Below are positions 42,200-50,388 of a DNA stretch of 64,000 nt, piece by piece. Origin of the DNA: a virus; the IMG/VR virus record IMGVR_UViG_3300047322_001237, positions 124,001 through 188,000 of that record; one strand, written 5' to 3'. Numbering within the stretch: the stretch's first letter is position 1; every line of letters begins with the position of its first letter. Made by a program: the position numbers and the translations under genes. Under the pieces are notes generated by a model. That model saw nothing but the letters and a program-made list of their open reading frames with translations, did no database searches and was not told where the DNA came from.

Positions 42200-43128
42200 G
42201 CTGCATCCAGGTCCAGCTTGAGTTGGGCGTGATTCACGACCGTAAAAGGGAAAGGCTCGTCGAGCGGAAGCGAGAAACCTGAAGCATGGGCGTGACCGCC
42301 GCCGGCCCAAGGTTTCGTCACCGCCTTTACGTCAATGCCCGTTTTCTTGTTCGAGCGCACTGAATACTTTCGAACGCCGTCGCGCCAGACGTCGTCGTAG
42401 GTGACCGAGAACGGATACTTCAAGCTGAGCCAGAAGCCGGCTTCCGAACGCAGTTCGTAGGGAATCGCGCAGACCGGTACTTCGTAGCCGCCGAAGTTCA
42501 CAATGCGCGCGCGCTGCAAGAGCGTCTGGATGAAGTTCTTTTGCTCGCGCAGGATGGCCTGACCCTGAGACATTGTGGTATCTCCCGGTGGACCTTCGAA
42601 CCACGGACGGCTCAATACCTCATCCCCTAGCCAGCTTTCCTCTCGCGGCGTTTCCCTCAGCAGGCCGTGCGAGACGGCGACTGCATGAAACTCTCGCGTG
42701 CCCGGCAGCCGAAAATTGAAGAGATCGCGATCCTGCACCAGTTGCAGCGCCATCGGCATCGGACGATTGCCGCCGAAGAACCAGCGCCAGGTCACACCGA
42801 CACCGGACATGTTTGCCTCGTAGCGGAACGTCCAATGATCGAGCAACGGCACGTCCTTCCAGTTTTCCCACGCGGTCTCGTGGTGGTCAAGCATCACGAG
42901 ACGCTTTGCGCGCGCCATGCTCTTCAGCAGATCGCTCGACACATCCGCAGGGTCGTAGCTGTAGTCGACGATGTAGACTTCGCGACCCGTCAAATCGGGC
43001 AACGGATCGCCGTAGTTTGCCGCCACGAACTCGACGTTCTCGAATCCGCAGGCGAATCCCACCACCCACGCGGATGCATAGCCGTCCATGCAGTCCTTGT
43101 GGTAAATGCACAATACTTTTTGGTTCAT
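42196..43128 (-). CDS. DHH/DHHA1-family phosphoesterase, 310 aa
   Basis: All core motifs are visible: KDCMDGYASA (11-20) with the two metal-binding Asp, VDYSYDP (54-60), LDHHETA (80-86) giving the DHH triad, and GGGHAHASG (276-284), the DHHA1 substrate-binding motif. Length and order fit nano-RNase/oligoribonuclease- or cyclic-dinucleotide phosphodiesterase-like enzymes, cytoplasmic and Mn-dependent. In a phage it could recycle short RNA to nucleotides or remove c-di-nucleotide signals used by CBASS-type defence; neither is demonstrated. Overlaps both neighbours by 4 nt. Confidence 0.85.
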   Translation of the reverse strand: MNQKVLCIYHKDCMDGYASAWVVGFACGFENVEFVAANYGDPLPDLTGREVYIVDYSYDPADVSSDLLKSMARAKRLVMLDHHETAWENWKDVPLLDHWTFRYEANMSGVGVTWRWFFGGNRPMPMALQLVQDRDLFNFRLPGTREFHAVAVSHGLLRETPREESWLGDEVLSRPWFEGPPGDTTMSQGQAILREQKNFIQTLLQRARIVNFGGYEVPVCAIPYELRSEAGFWLSLKYPFSVTYDDVWRDGVRKYSVRSNKKTGIDVKAVTKPWAGGGHAHASGFSLPLDEPFPFTVVNHAQLKLDLDAA

Positions 43129-43358
43129 GTTGCGCGTTCTGGTTCTGTCAACTTCCCCGTTTCCATATCCAGGAACTCGATGAAGTCAGTGTTGTTGAGG
43201 CCGGTAAAGCGCCATTCCTCGATCGCCTGAGGATCAACCGCTACCGGCTTGCCGCAATGGACGAACTCGATGTCCTTCAGATCCACTGCATTGATTCGAC
43301 GAAGCTCGGCCTTGACGGCACGTACCCATTCGACGTTGACTTTTGTTCTATCTGGCAC
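43125..43358 (-). CDS. Hypothetical protein, 77 aa
   Basis: GTG start with AGAGG 5 nt upstream; overlaps the DHH gene by 4 nt (ATGA). Sequence MPDRTKVNVEWVRAVKAELR suggests an N-terminal helix, then a small mixed fold. No family recognised. Lies between serC-like and DHH genes in one operon. Confidence 0.7.
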   Translation of the reverse strand: MPDRTKVNVEWVRAVKAELRRINAVDLKDIEFVHCGKPVAVDPQAIEEWRFTGLNNTDFIEFLDMETGKLTEPERAT

Positions 43359-43366
43359 GAGAACCT

Positions 43367-44485
43367 CTACACGTCTTGCTTGCGTCTGACGAAACGATCG
43401 ATCGCCTCGCAGAGCTGTTCGACAGCAATGTCAGAGACGCCGTTGTAGAGCGAAGCTCTGATCCCGCCGATCGTGCGATGTCCCTCCAGCCCCATGAACC
43501 CTTTAGCCCTCGTTTCAGCCAAAAATTCTTGGTCCCAGCTTTCATGCCAGAAATGAAATGGAACATTCATCGTTGAGCGCGAATCCGAATCGGCAAAAGT
43601 CCGGATAACGCTCGCGTGACGATCCAGCGTCTCGTACAGCATCTGTGCCTTGTGTCGATTGCGCTCGCCGAGCCACTGCAAACCGAAATCGCTCACCCAC
43701 TTGAGCATCCGGTTGAACACGAAGATGCCAAAGACATTGGGCGTGTTGTAAAGGGATCTGCTTTCCGACAGCGTTCGCAGGTTCAACATGTCGGGCAGCT
43801 CATCGGGGCAACGTGCGAGAAGATCATCCCGGATGATTGCCACCGTTACGCCGGCCGGTCCCAGGTTCTTCTGCGCATGCGCGTAGATCATCCCGAACTT
43901 GCACACGTCCACCGGTCGCGAAAGGAAATCGGACGACATGTCGGCGATGATCGGAACGTCCGTCACCGGCACCTCGGTCCCGAACTGCGTTCCTTCCACC
44001 GTCTCGTTACTCACGTAGTGGAGATATGCGCTTCCCTGCCGCGGCACCATTTTCTCCAGCGGAAGGAGAAAGCGGCAGCGCGAGACTTTCTCACCGTCGA
44101 AGAGCACTCGACATTTGGTGACTTTCGACGCCTCCGCAAAGGCCCGCTTGCTCCAATAGCCGCTGACCACGTAGTCGGGCTCGCCCAACTGAACCGGACA
44201 GAAGTTCATCGGGATCATCGAGAAAAGCAGCGAGCTTCCACCCTGCAAGAAGACCACGCGATAGTTGTCCGGGATCGTCGCCAAGTCGCGTATCTTGGAC
44301 TCAGTGTCCTTTAACAGCTCATCGAACCACTCGCTGCGGTGACTGACGCCGAGAACGGAGCTTCCAAGGCCCGGCGCTTCGATAATCGCTGCTTGTGCGT
44401 CACGGAGCACCGTGTAGGGCAGTGCGCCTGGCCCAGCGGAAAAGTTCAGCAGGTTCTGGAAGTATTCTCTTTCGCAACGGTCCAT
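43367..44485 (-). CDS. serC: Phosphoserine aminotransferase, 372 aa
   Basis: PLP enzyme converting 3-phosphohydroxypyruvate and glutamate to phosphoserine, and acting in pyridoxal phosphate synthesis. Complete and apparently intact: NFSAGPGALP (14-23), SHR (48-50), GYW (109-111), SNETVEGT (159-166), Asp182 in ADMSSDFLSRPVDV, the PLP-lysine Lys206 in AQKNLGPAG, YNTP (246-249), MNVPF and GHRTIGGIRASLYN (335-348). Length equals bacterial SerC (about 360). Base composition looks like its neighbours. Highly unusual in a phage; ribosome site AAGG is present and it lies in an operon with the DHH gene. Confidence 0.9.
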   Translation of the reverse strand: MDRCEREYFQNLLNFSAGPGALPYTVLRDAQAAIIEAPGLGSSVLGVSHRSEWFDELLKDTESKIRDLATIPDNYRVVFLQGGSSLLFSMIPMNFCPVQLGEPDYVVSGYWSKRAFAEASKVTKCRVLFDGEKVSRCRFLLPLEKMVPRQGSAYLHYVSNETVEGTQFGTEVPVTDVPIIADMSSDFLSRPVDVCKFGMIYAHAQKNLGPAGVTVAIIRDDLLARCPDELPDMLNLRTLSESRSLYNTPNVFGIFVFNRMLKWVSDFGLQWLGERNRHKAQMLYETLDRHASVIRTFADSDSRSTMNVPFHFWHESWDQEFLAETRAKGFMGLEGHRTIGGIRASLYNGVSDIAVEQLCEAIDRFVRRKQDV

Positions 44486-44489
44486 CGCC

Positions 44490-44966
44490 TTAGTCCTTCG
44501 AATCCGGAAGCATGTTCGTCAGCTTCTCTGCCACCGACGCCATGATCGCGTTTGCGTAGGCCTCAGGGAAGCACTCCTCGACCTTGCGACCAGGGTTGAA
44601 TGCGTCGCGATGCTCAGCGAAGAGTTCACTGGTCACCCTGTTCTTAAGCGACGAGATTTCTTCTGCCGTGAAGAAACCCGGCGCGACCATGTTTTCTACC
44701 TGCGCACGAACGCCCGCCATCGACTCGTTCAGCCTCGCTTCGATGGCCTTGAGTTCCGACTGCAAACCGACGATCGCATTTGCTGCACGAGCGTGGCTTG
44801 CCCACCAGCCGACCAACGCTATGTTGAGCGTCGCAGAGTCGTACCGCTTGCCGTCTTCCGTACGGTCGAATCGGTCCGGCTGAAACTGAAACGCGACGAC
44901 CATATCCTTCTCGAACTGCTCGACGACTGCGGCGTCGAGTTCCCCGACATTCACATACGTGATCAT
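44490..44966 (-). CDS. Hypothetical protein, 158 aa
   Basis: Start MITYVNVGELDAAVVEQFEK with AAGGAAC upstream. N-terminal globular part, then a helical stretch (AIVGLQSELKAIEARLNESM) likely coiled coil. No family recognised. Four bases separate it from the aminotransferase gene. Confidence 0.75.
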   Translation of the reverse strand: MITYVNVGELDAAVVEQFEKDMVVAFQFQPDRFDRTEDGKRYDSATLNIALVGWWASHARAANAIVGLQSELKAIEARLNESMAGVRAQVENMVAPGFFTAEEISSLKNRVTSELFAEHRDAFNPGRKVEECFPEAYANAIMASVAEKLTNMLPDSKD

Positions 44967-44978
44967 TCTTCTTGTTCC

Positions 44979-45944
44979 TTAAACGGGGTGGTAGTCGACT
45001 CCGCCGACCAGATACGGATGCTGATAACCGTCTGCGATGAGCGACGTTGTCTTCTCTACTTCGCGGGTATCTCCGTAAGTGCCAAAGTCACCGGCGATGA
45101 CTTGCGTCGTCGGCCGATCACATCGCGTATCGCAGATAAACGCTGCGCCATCTGCGATCTTCTGTTCTTCCGTCCGCGTGTCGTTGTCACGGCCTTCCAG
45201 GGCCCGGCGTGCTAGTTCCAACGTCTTTGGGCTGTATTCCCTTTTCCCAGCACGGGCACCCAGCGGATGCCCAAGCACAACAGGACTCGCGGGCGCCTTC
45301 GCCGCCGCTTCCTTCGCTTCGGCTTCGCGACGGAACCGCGCCCGATAGGACTTGTTGCTTTCGCGCAGTTCGATGACGGTGTGGTAATTCCCCATCGCCA
45401 ACTTGTTCGTGGGGCGTGTCTCGATCGTCAACACCTGTTTCGTGAGTGCTGCCATCTCAACGGCGCCGCCGACGAGCACTTCGATATACCGCCGAGAGAT
45501 GTCGGGCTCGCCTTCGATCAGCGATGCGACCCGCTTCAGTGCCTTTTCGAGATCAAGCAGAGCCTGACCCGCGGCATCTTCAGTCGCTGGTGCTTCATCT
45601 TCAACGCTAGCCAAATCCGACTCGTCCAGAGGTGGCAAACCCTTCCACTTGAAGGTCCGTCCTTCATGCTGCGGTGCAGCCGGTGCAGCCTGTTCAGCAC
45701 CGGCCGAGGTCGAGACGGTAGGGGTCGTCACCGGAGCCTCGAATGCAGCGTCCATATCGTTCGGCGCGTAGTACTGAGCGCTCTTCAACGGTTTGAAACC
45801 GAAGTGATGCAGCAGCTCGTAGTGCTTCCCAACGATGTCACGGACGCGACGGCCGAGAAAGGTTCGATTGAGGGCCGTCATGACGCTAAGCTTGTGTACG
45901 GCTGCTCCGTTATCCGGACGAGCCGAAGTAGGTGCGAGTGCCAT
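44979..45944 (-). CDS. Hypothetical protein, 321 aa
   Basis: Start MALAPTSARPDNGAAV with GGAGGATG upstream and TGATG overlap with the preceding gene. Layout: N-terminal helical region (VRDIVGKHYELLHHFGF), a Pro/Thr/Ala-rich linker (about 70-95), a helical centre (LLDLEKALKRVASLIEGEPD) and a basic Lys/Arg/Glu stretch (ESNKSYRARFRREAEAKEAA), ending in a globular segment. No family recognised; could be a DNA- or RNA-binding scaffold. Confidence 0.7.
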   Translation of the reverse strand: MALAPTSARPDNGAAVHKLSVMTALNRTFLGRRVRDIVGKHYELLHHFGFKPLKSAQYYAPNDMDAAFEAPVTTPTVSTSAGAEQAAPAAPQHEGRTFKWKGLPPLDESDLASVEDEAPATEDAAGQALLDLEKALKRVASLIEGEPDISRRYIEVLVGGAVEMAALTKQVLTIETRPTNKLAMGNYHTVIELRESNKSYRARFRREAEAKEAAAKAPASPVVLGHPLGARAGKREYSPKTLELARRALEGRDNDTRTEEQKIADGAAFICDTRCDRPTTQVIAGDFGTYGDTREVEKTTSLIADGYQHPYLVGGVDYHPV

Positions 45945-46309
45945 CAGTACATCCTCCCGTTGTTGCTGCGCATCGCGCCGACTGCCATCGACACCATGCC
46001 GGAGATCATGCTGGTGAAGATTTCGCCCATGTTCTCCTTGACCAGCTTCTGGATCGCTTCGCCCGCGACATAGCCGCCGGTATGGGTCCACTGCGTCTGG
46101 TACTCGGGCTTCGCGAATTCGGCCTTCACCGCTTGTTCCGCTTGCTCACGGATGAGACGCTTGACCAAATCCGGCAGCTCGTTACGAACGAAGTGGTTGG
46201 TCTGTGCCTTGACCATTTCGGTCAGCGTTTCGTCGGGGATCAGGCTGCCGATCGTTTCGTTGATCTTCGCCTTGACCGACTGCTCGAGGGTCATGGGTAC
46301 ATTGCTCAT
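45944..46309 (-). CDS. Hypothetical protein with C-terminal hydrophobic segment, 121 aa
   Basis: Start MSNVPMTLEQSVKAKINETI. Mostly amphipathic helices (PDLVKRLIREQAEQAVKAEF) and a C-terminal hydrophobic stretch, IFTSMISGMVSMAVGAM, which could be a tail anchor. Ribosome site is weak. It precedes the 321-aa gene with a one-base overlap and probably works with it. Confidence 0.65.
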   Translation of the reverse strand: MSNVPMTLEQSVKAKINETIGSLIPDETLTEMVKAQTNHFVRNELPDLVKRLIREQAEQAVKAEFAKPEYQTQWTHTGGYVAGEAIQKLVKENMGEIFTSMISGMVSMAVGAMRSNNGRMY

Positions 46310-46343
46310 TGTGTTGTCGTCTTGTCTGGTGAGTTGTTGTCGT

Positions 46344-46586
46344 TTATGCAATCAGGAAAACCGGGCCCTGCACGGACGGGCTGTACTCAATCGCGTCCGA
46401 CTTGAGGCGCTGGCGTCGACTAGCGGAGGGCCGCGCTGCTTTCGGATTCATCTGCTCGACGATGTCTTCACCGCGCGGGGAGTTCATCTCGCTCGCTCGT
46501 GCGCAAGCGCTCGTCACATCCAGAATGAGCAGGACGATTGCTACGCCCACGAGCCCGCTCGCCAAGGTCTTCATTAGTTCTGCCAA
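46344..46586 (-). CDS. Small single-pass membrane protein, 80 aa, TTG start
   Basis: A TTG codon at 46584-46586 has a perfect GGAGG 6 nt upstream; the first ATG in frame is 18 nt from that site, so TTG initiation is favoured. LASGLVGVAIVLLILDVTSA (about 8-27) is a membrane segment or uncleaved signal; the rest is polar and basic. Function unknown. Confidence 0.6.
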   Translation of the reverse strand: MAELMKTLASGLVGVAIVLLILDVTSACARASEMNSPRGEDIVEQMNPKAARPSASRRQRLKSDAIEYSPSVQGPVFLIA

Positions 46587-46605
46587 TTGCTACCTCCGAA
46601 GCCAA

Positions 46606-46642
46606 AAAAAAAACCACCTGCCTAGGCCTTCTTGAGCAGGTG
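46606..46642 (-). terminator. Rho-independent terminator overlapping a coding end
   Basis: Minus strand CCACCTGC, loop, GCAGGTGG, then nine or more T. The 5' arm lies inside the last codons of the NADAR gene. Confidence 0.85.
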
Positions 46643-47152
46643 GGTGAAAACCCCAGGATGGGTTTGTTGCCCCTCCTTCAGTTCCTCGCGGACCTCCATA
46701 ATCGCTCGACCGCAGAGGTTCTCGCCGCGCCAGTTGGCGGGATCGGCGATCGCTGGATCGTCCTTGTGCAACCCGATTCCGTAGATTCGATCGTAGGGGT
46801 TGCCTTCGACAAGGATGTGCGGATCGGTATCGAGCAGGAAACGAGCGAGTCCGGGGTTCTGCTTGTACTTCTCGCGATTGCCCACGAGAATGATCCGGTA
46901 CTTGTACTTATCCCAAAACTCAGGGTTGAAGTTCTTCACCTCGCGCCCGAGCTTCTTGCAGGCCATCGGCGAGTCGGTCTTCAAGATCCGGTCACGGGTC
47001 TCAATGTCCCTGAACATGTTTGCCTTCGCGTACATCATGAATTTCTCGACATGATTGAACGTGAGGCCCATGTAGGTGAACTCGCACCGGTGCCAATGGC
47101 TTAGGATGTCGCTATCGTGGAAGAAAGCGAGGTATTGTCCGTGCTGCTTCAT
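46622..47152 (-). CDS. NADAR-family (YbiA-like) N-glycosidase, 176 aa
   Basis: The NADAR pattern runs through the protein: FTYMGLTFNHVEKFMMYAKA (25-44) with the conserved Glu36, a KLGREVKNF block (67-75), KYKQNPGLARFLLDT (95-109), LVEGNPYDRIYGIGL (114-128) and WRGENLCGRAIMEVRE (141-156). Family members hydrolyse N-glycosidic bonds in riboflavin intermediates, and some remove ADP-ribose from guanine bases modified by DarT-type toxins. In a phage the latter would counter abortive infection; this is inference. GAGGAG precedes the start. Confidence 0.85.
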   Translation of the reverse strand: MKQHGQYLAFFHDSDILSHWHRCEFTYMGLTFNHVEKFMMYAKANMFRDIETRDRILKTDSPMACKKLGREVKNFNPEFWDKYKYRIILVGNREKYKQNPGLARFLLDTDPHILVEGNPYDRIYGIGLHKDDPAIADPANWRGENLCGRAIMEVREELKEGQQTHPGVFTHLLKKA

Positions 47153-47161
47153 CGCTACTCC

Positions 47162-48244
47162 TCAGACGGCTTCGCAGACTTCCGCGGCGCCGATCAGACT
47201 CACGACCTTCTCCAGCTCCGCAAAGACGAACTTGAACATTCGCTGACGCGAGAGCTCGTTGAGGGAAGCGATCGAAGTGCTCTGGAGGATGCCACCCACC
47301 AAGCGCAGGAAGGTCCCGCTGCGGGACGGATACTTGCCGCGCGTGTTCGTGAACATCCACGAGTAGCCCGCGCCTACCGGAATGGTGATGCGCGACCAGT
47401 CATCGTTGCGGGCGTAAACACCGTGTTCCGACGGCTTGATGTGCTCCTCGTTGTCGAAGATGGCGCGCACCATGTCGTGCATCGTCTCCTCGTACACCGC
47501 GAGATTGACAGGCTCCACCGAGAGGCCGAGCGGCTCCAGCAGCTTCGTCAGCTCCTCCTTCAGCTTCTCCACCAGGTTCGGGAACGTGAACGTGAAGTCC
47601 GATGGATACAGAGCGTCTTCCGCCGGGTGGTAGAACATGAGCTTCTCGTCTTGCTCACCATTCGGCAGGATGTAGAGCGCCTCCGGACCGTGCTCCGACA
47701 AACGCGTGCGCAGCAGCATCAGGTGCAGCGGCGTGATACCACGTCGATCCACGTAGAAGCCGGACGCCAGTTCAGTCATGTGCTTGTCCAGGGGCATGTC
47801 CACGAACTCCTGTCCTTCCAGCGCGGCACCGCTCATCAACGGAAAGGTGAACTTGATGAATGCTGCCAGCTCGTCCAGCTGCGCTTCCTCCATCGTCGGA
47901 TGGAAGTTGAAGTGCCGCTCAATTTTCGCTTCGAGCACGTTGAAGTTCGGATGGATGTCGAAGGGTGAATCGACCAACTCAAAGAACCGTTGAGCGTTGA
48001 CATGGTCGCGCAGCTTGCGTGCAATCGGGCCACGGCCGGAGAACACGGCGAGTGGGGTGTCGCAACCCATGTGTCGCAGCGTGTCCAACTGATCCTTCAG
48101 GCGCTTCGAGAGCGCACCGAACACTCCTTTCTTTTCCGGGTGAAGCGTGTCGAGGTGTTGCGCGATGGTCGCAATGGTCGCTGCTACCGATTCAGTGCCC
48201 ATGGCTGCCGACGGCTCTCTCAGCGCTCTGAGAATCTCTTTCAT
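47162..48244 (-). CDS. Hypothetical protein, 360 aa
   Basis: Start MKEILRALREPSAAMG with AAGGATAAGAC upstream. No signal or membrane segment; predicted soluble alpha/beta. Distinct stretches are ALSKRLKDQLDTLRHMG, PTMEEAQLDELAAFIKFTF and a C-terminal region with GAGYSWMFTNTRGKYPSRSG. No family recognised. Ten bases separate it from the NADAR gene, so the two are co-transcribed. Confidence 0.75.
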   Translation of the reverse strand: MKEILRALREPSAAMGTESVAATIATIAQHLDTLHPEKKGVFGALSKRLKDQLDTLRHMGCDTPLAVFSGRGPIARKLRDHVNAQRFFELVDSPFDIHPNFNVLEAKIERHFNFHPTMEEAQLDELAAFIKFTFPLMSGAALEGQEFVDMPLDKHMTELASGFYVDRRGITPLHLMLLRTRLSEHGPEALYILPNGEQDEKLMFYHPAEDALYPSDFTFTFPNLVEKLKEELTKLLEPLGLSVEPVNLAVYEETMHDMVRAIFDNEEHIKPSEHGVYARNDDWSRITIPVGAGYSWMFTNTRGKYPSRSGTFLRLVGGILQSTSIASLNELSRQRMFKFVFAELEKVVSLIGAAEVCEAV

Positions 48245-48328
48245 GTCTTATCCTTATCGCCTACTGCGTGTATGTTTCGTTCATGGCATTGATCGGCGGC
48301 GAAAAAATTATTGCCGTCGCTCCATTGA

Positions 48329-48868
48329 TTACCAGATGTCTTCCGAGAACAACTTGTAGGCCGGTGGTGTCTTGTGTTTGATCTGTTTCGCCAGTTGCGC
48401 AACCGCCAAGCCTTCGAGTCGCGAGACGTAACGGCCATGATTGGTAACGAACCCCTGATCGCGTGTGTTCTCAAGCCCGGCGCGTTTGAGCGAGCTCATG
48501 TAGCGAATCACGTGGTGGTGGCGACCCGGTTCACTGACCGCGTGCACCATGCCGTCCGGGTGCCGGATGGCTGCTCCAATAACCCGCTCCAGCCGATGGC
48601 GACTCCACGCGAAGTGCCGGTAGTAATTGCGGTCCGTGCCCGTGATGAATATCAATTCCTTGTGGTCACTCAGGCGATGTCGCTTTAGCCGCAAGTGGCA
48701 GGCTGCTTTCAGGCGATGGCCGAAGACGCGTTTTATTTCTTCTCCGTCCTCGTCGACCATGCGACGTTGCGGCCAGTAGAGGTAGGCGATGGTCCACAGC
48801 ACGGTAGCCAACAACGTTGCGATCAGGATCCCTCCGATCCACTCCATGGAGTATTGGAATTCAGTCAT
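48329..48868 (-). CDS. Membrane-anchored protein with phage HHxxIR...GFVT domain, 179 aa
   Basis: One membrane segment, IGGILIATLLATVLWTIAYL (about 11-30), then a cytoplasmic or periplasmic domain. The C-terminal half, PGRHHHVIRYM then QGFVTNHGRYVSRLEG, matches a pattern seen in many small phage proteins of unknown function. No ribosome site is obvious; a 9-nt gap to the upstream gene suggests coupling. Confidence 0.65.
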   Translation of the reverse strand: MTEFQYSMEWIGGILIATLLATVLWTIAYLYWPQRRMVDEDGEEIKRVFGHRLKAACHLRLKRHRLSDHKELIFITGTDRNYYRHFAWSRHRLERVIGAAIRHPDGMVHAVSEPGRHHHVIRYMSSLKRAGLENTRDQGFVTNHGRYVSRLEGLAVAQLAKQIKHKTPPAYKLFSEDIW

Positions 48869-48876
48869 AGCGGTAT

Positions 48877-49431
48877 TCAGTTCGTGGCAGTCTCAACAGG
48901 CCGGGTGGCCTTTCGTGCGTAATGCAGCCCGCGGAATACCGGGCGGGGGTCGATTGGTGCTTCGATCTCGTTGACGTTTTCCCAGCTGCGGCCGAGGAGG
49001 GCGGCGGACCACATCGCGACGCTGCCAAAGCCGTAGCGCTCCTGCAGATCCTTGACGAGAAGATGAGGATGTTCCTTCAGCAGTTTGCGGACTTCGATGA
49101 CAAGTTCGGCGGTGAGGCGACAATGCCGCTTGTGTTGGTTCGACGTGATGCGAGTCTGGATTTCGCAGTTCCGGGGATTGAAGCCCTTTGTGACATCCTT
49201 GCGGCCCACCACGAAATTCTCAGCATCCGGTACCTTCTTCAGCTTGGTCTCCAGCCAAACGAGGAAGTTATAGAAACCGTTCGGATTGCCTTCGTGCCAG
49301 CTGTTGCAGATTCGAATGCCGCGACCGCCATAGGTCGCATAGTCTTTGTTATTCGGATTGATGCAACGATTATTCATCTGTTTCCAGCGCGGATAGTACG
49401 GATGTTTGCGCGGAGATTCCCGTGTGGCCAT
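48877..49431 (-). CDS. HNH-like / treble-clef DNA-binding protein, 184 aa
   Basis: The N-terminal 105 residues carry the phage motif RWKQMNNRCINPNN, YGGRGIRICNSW, VGRKDVTKGFNPRNCEIQT, as in HNH-type endonuclease-related proteins that often move as selfish genes. The catalytic His-Asn pair typical of active HNH enzymes is not clear, so it may only bind DNA. The C-terminal part (LTAELVIEVRKLLKEHPHLL) looks like a helix-turn-helix. First gene of a unit that follows a strong terminator. Confidence 0.65.
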   Translation of the reverse strand: MATRESPRKHPYYPRWKQMNNRCINPNNKDYATYGGRGIRICNSWHEGNPNGFYNFLVWLETKLKKVPDAENFVVGRKDVTKGFNPRNCEIQTRITSNQHKRHCRLTAELVIEVRKLLKEHPHLLVKDLQERYGFGSVAMWSAALLGRSWENVNEIEAPIDPRPVFRGLHYARKATRPVETATN

Positions 49432-49463
49432 TTTCTATTTCTCTAAAAAGCGACCGGCAAATA

Positions 49464-49500
49464 AAAACCCCTACCACTGACCTTCGGTGGTAGGGGTTTT
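49464..49500. terminator. Strong bidirectional terminator
   Basis: AAAACCCCTACCAC, 9-nt loop with CTTCGG, GTGGTAGGGGTTTT: 14-bp perfect stem with T-runs on both strands, between the genes at 48877 and 49516. Confidence 0.9.
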
Positions 49501-49515
49501 ATGTCGGTACTGCGT

Positions 49516-49986
49516 TTAAGCGTGCGAAGCTTCTTTCTGCTCGCGTTCCTCGTGCTGCATCTGGGCGCCAATGACCGCAGTTACCAACGATAGGTTGGTT
49601 CGCGCATTCGCCACACGGGTCGCGTGCCGCTGACGCAGATACAGCTCGAAGTCCAGCTCGTTGTAGATGCCCGACGCTTCGGCCGACTCGACACCATGGA
49701 TTTGGATACCGGTCCCCGAAAACCCATCGCTGACGATGTAGAACTCGCCGTCCGGCGTTGCGGGCAGCGCCAGCGCATACGACACGCCCTTCGCGTTTGA
49801 CCAGCTTACGTCTGCAACGACCGCTGCAATGAACGTGGTCTCACCGTCCTCATCGATGCGCAGACGGACTTTCTCACCCATCTTCAGGCGAGTCTGCGTC
49901 GCCGTCACATGCGGCTCGATCAATGACTCAACAACTTTGCGCGGAAGTAGACGACCACGGTACTGCTGCCAACCCAAATAGTTCAC
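49516..49986 (-). CDS. Hypothetical protein, 156 aa
   Basis: GTG start with GAGGAAG 7 nt upstream. Predicted beta-rich N-terminal domain (GEKVRLRIDEDGETTFIAAV, VSYALALPATPDGEFYIV) and a helical, charged C-terminus (ELDFELYLRQRHATRV). No family recognised. Confidence 0.75.
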   Translation of the reverse strand: MNYLGWQQYRGRLLPRKVVESLIEPHVTATQTRLKMGEKVRLRIDEDGETTFIAAVVADVSWSNAKGVSYALALPATPDGEFYIVSDGFSGTGIQIHGVESAEASGIYNELDFELYLRQRHATRVANARTNLSLVTAVIGAQMQHEEREQKEASHA

Positions 49987-50034
49987 AACAATCTTCCTCG
50001 TAATTAACGACTGCTTGTTTCGATTAATTGAACT

Positions 50035-50388
50035 TCAGTTGCCGAGCACGCAAACCGCCACGGTTGCCCAGAGCACTTTGCATACAACGTGTACGAACTG
50101 GTCTTCGAACATCGTGATCTTGTTGTCACACTTCAGTCGATCGGTGATCGCGTGAATCACGGCTTCAGCCAGGCCGAGGCTGACGTGACCAGTGGCGAAC
50201 GCAACAAAGCCCGCATGGATGAGCGCATGGGCGCTCAATGCGTACGGCCAGAAGATCTTGCCGAGGTCCGTGTTGTGGTTCTTTCCCGTTGCCAGGAAGT
50301 CGCCTTGACCGGGATAGTCGGCGTAGACATGGAACACGATCAGCCAGAAAAGCATGGGCCAAAACGTAAGGTGGACGACGACCATCAT
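50035..50388 (-). CDS. DUF3307-like multi-pass membrane protein, 117 aa
   Basis: Three to four membrane segments with buried polar residues: HVYADYPGQGDFLATGK, ALSAHALIHAGFVAFATGH, AVIHAITDRLKCDNK, EDQFVHVVCKVLWATVAV. The order D-Q-x-x-x..K..H-x-x-x-H..H-x-x-x-D-x-x-K..D-Q-x-x-H matches DUF3307. Function of the family is unknown; its conserved His/Asp suggest an intramembrane enzyme or metal site. Tandem ATG codons; overlap of 4 nt with the upstream gene. Confidence 0.75.
   Translation of the reverse strand: MMVVVHLTFWPMLFWLIVFHVYADYPGQGDFLATGKNHNTDLGKIFWPYALSAHALIHAGFVAFATGHVSLGLAEAVIHAITDRLKCDNKITMFEDQFVHVVCKVLWATVAVCVLGN

Noticed and set aside
48290-48328. Terminator after the 360-aa gene region
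   Set aside because: GC stem with mismatches and the T-run falls in the loop, so it does not qualify.
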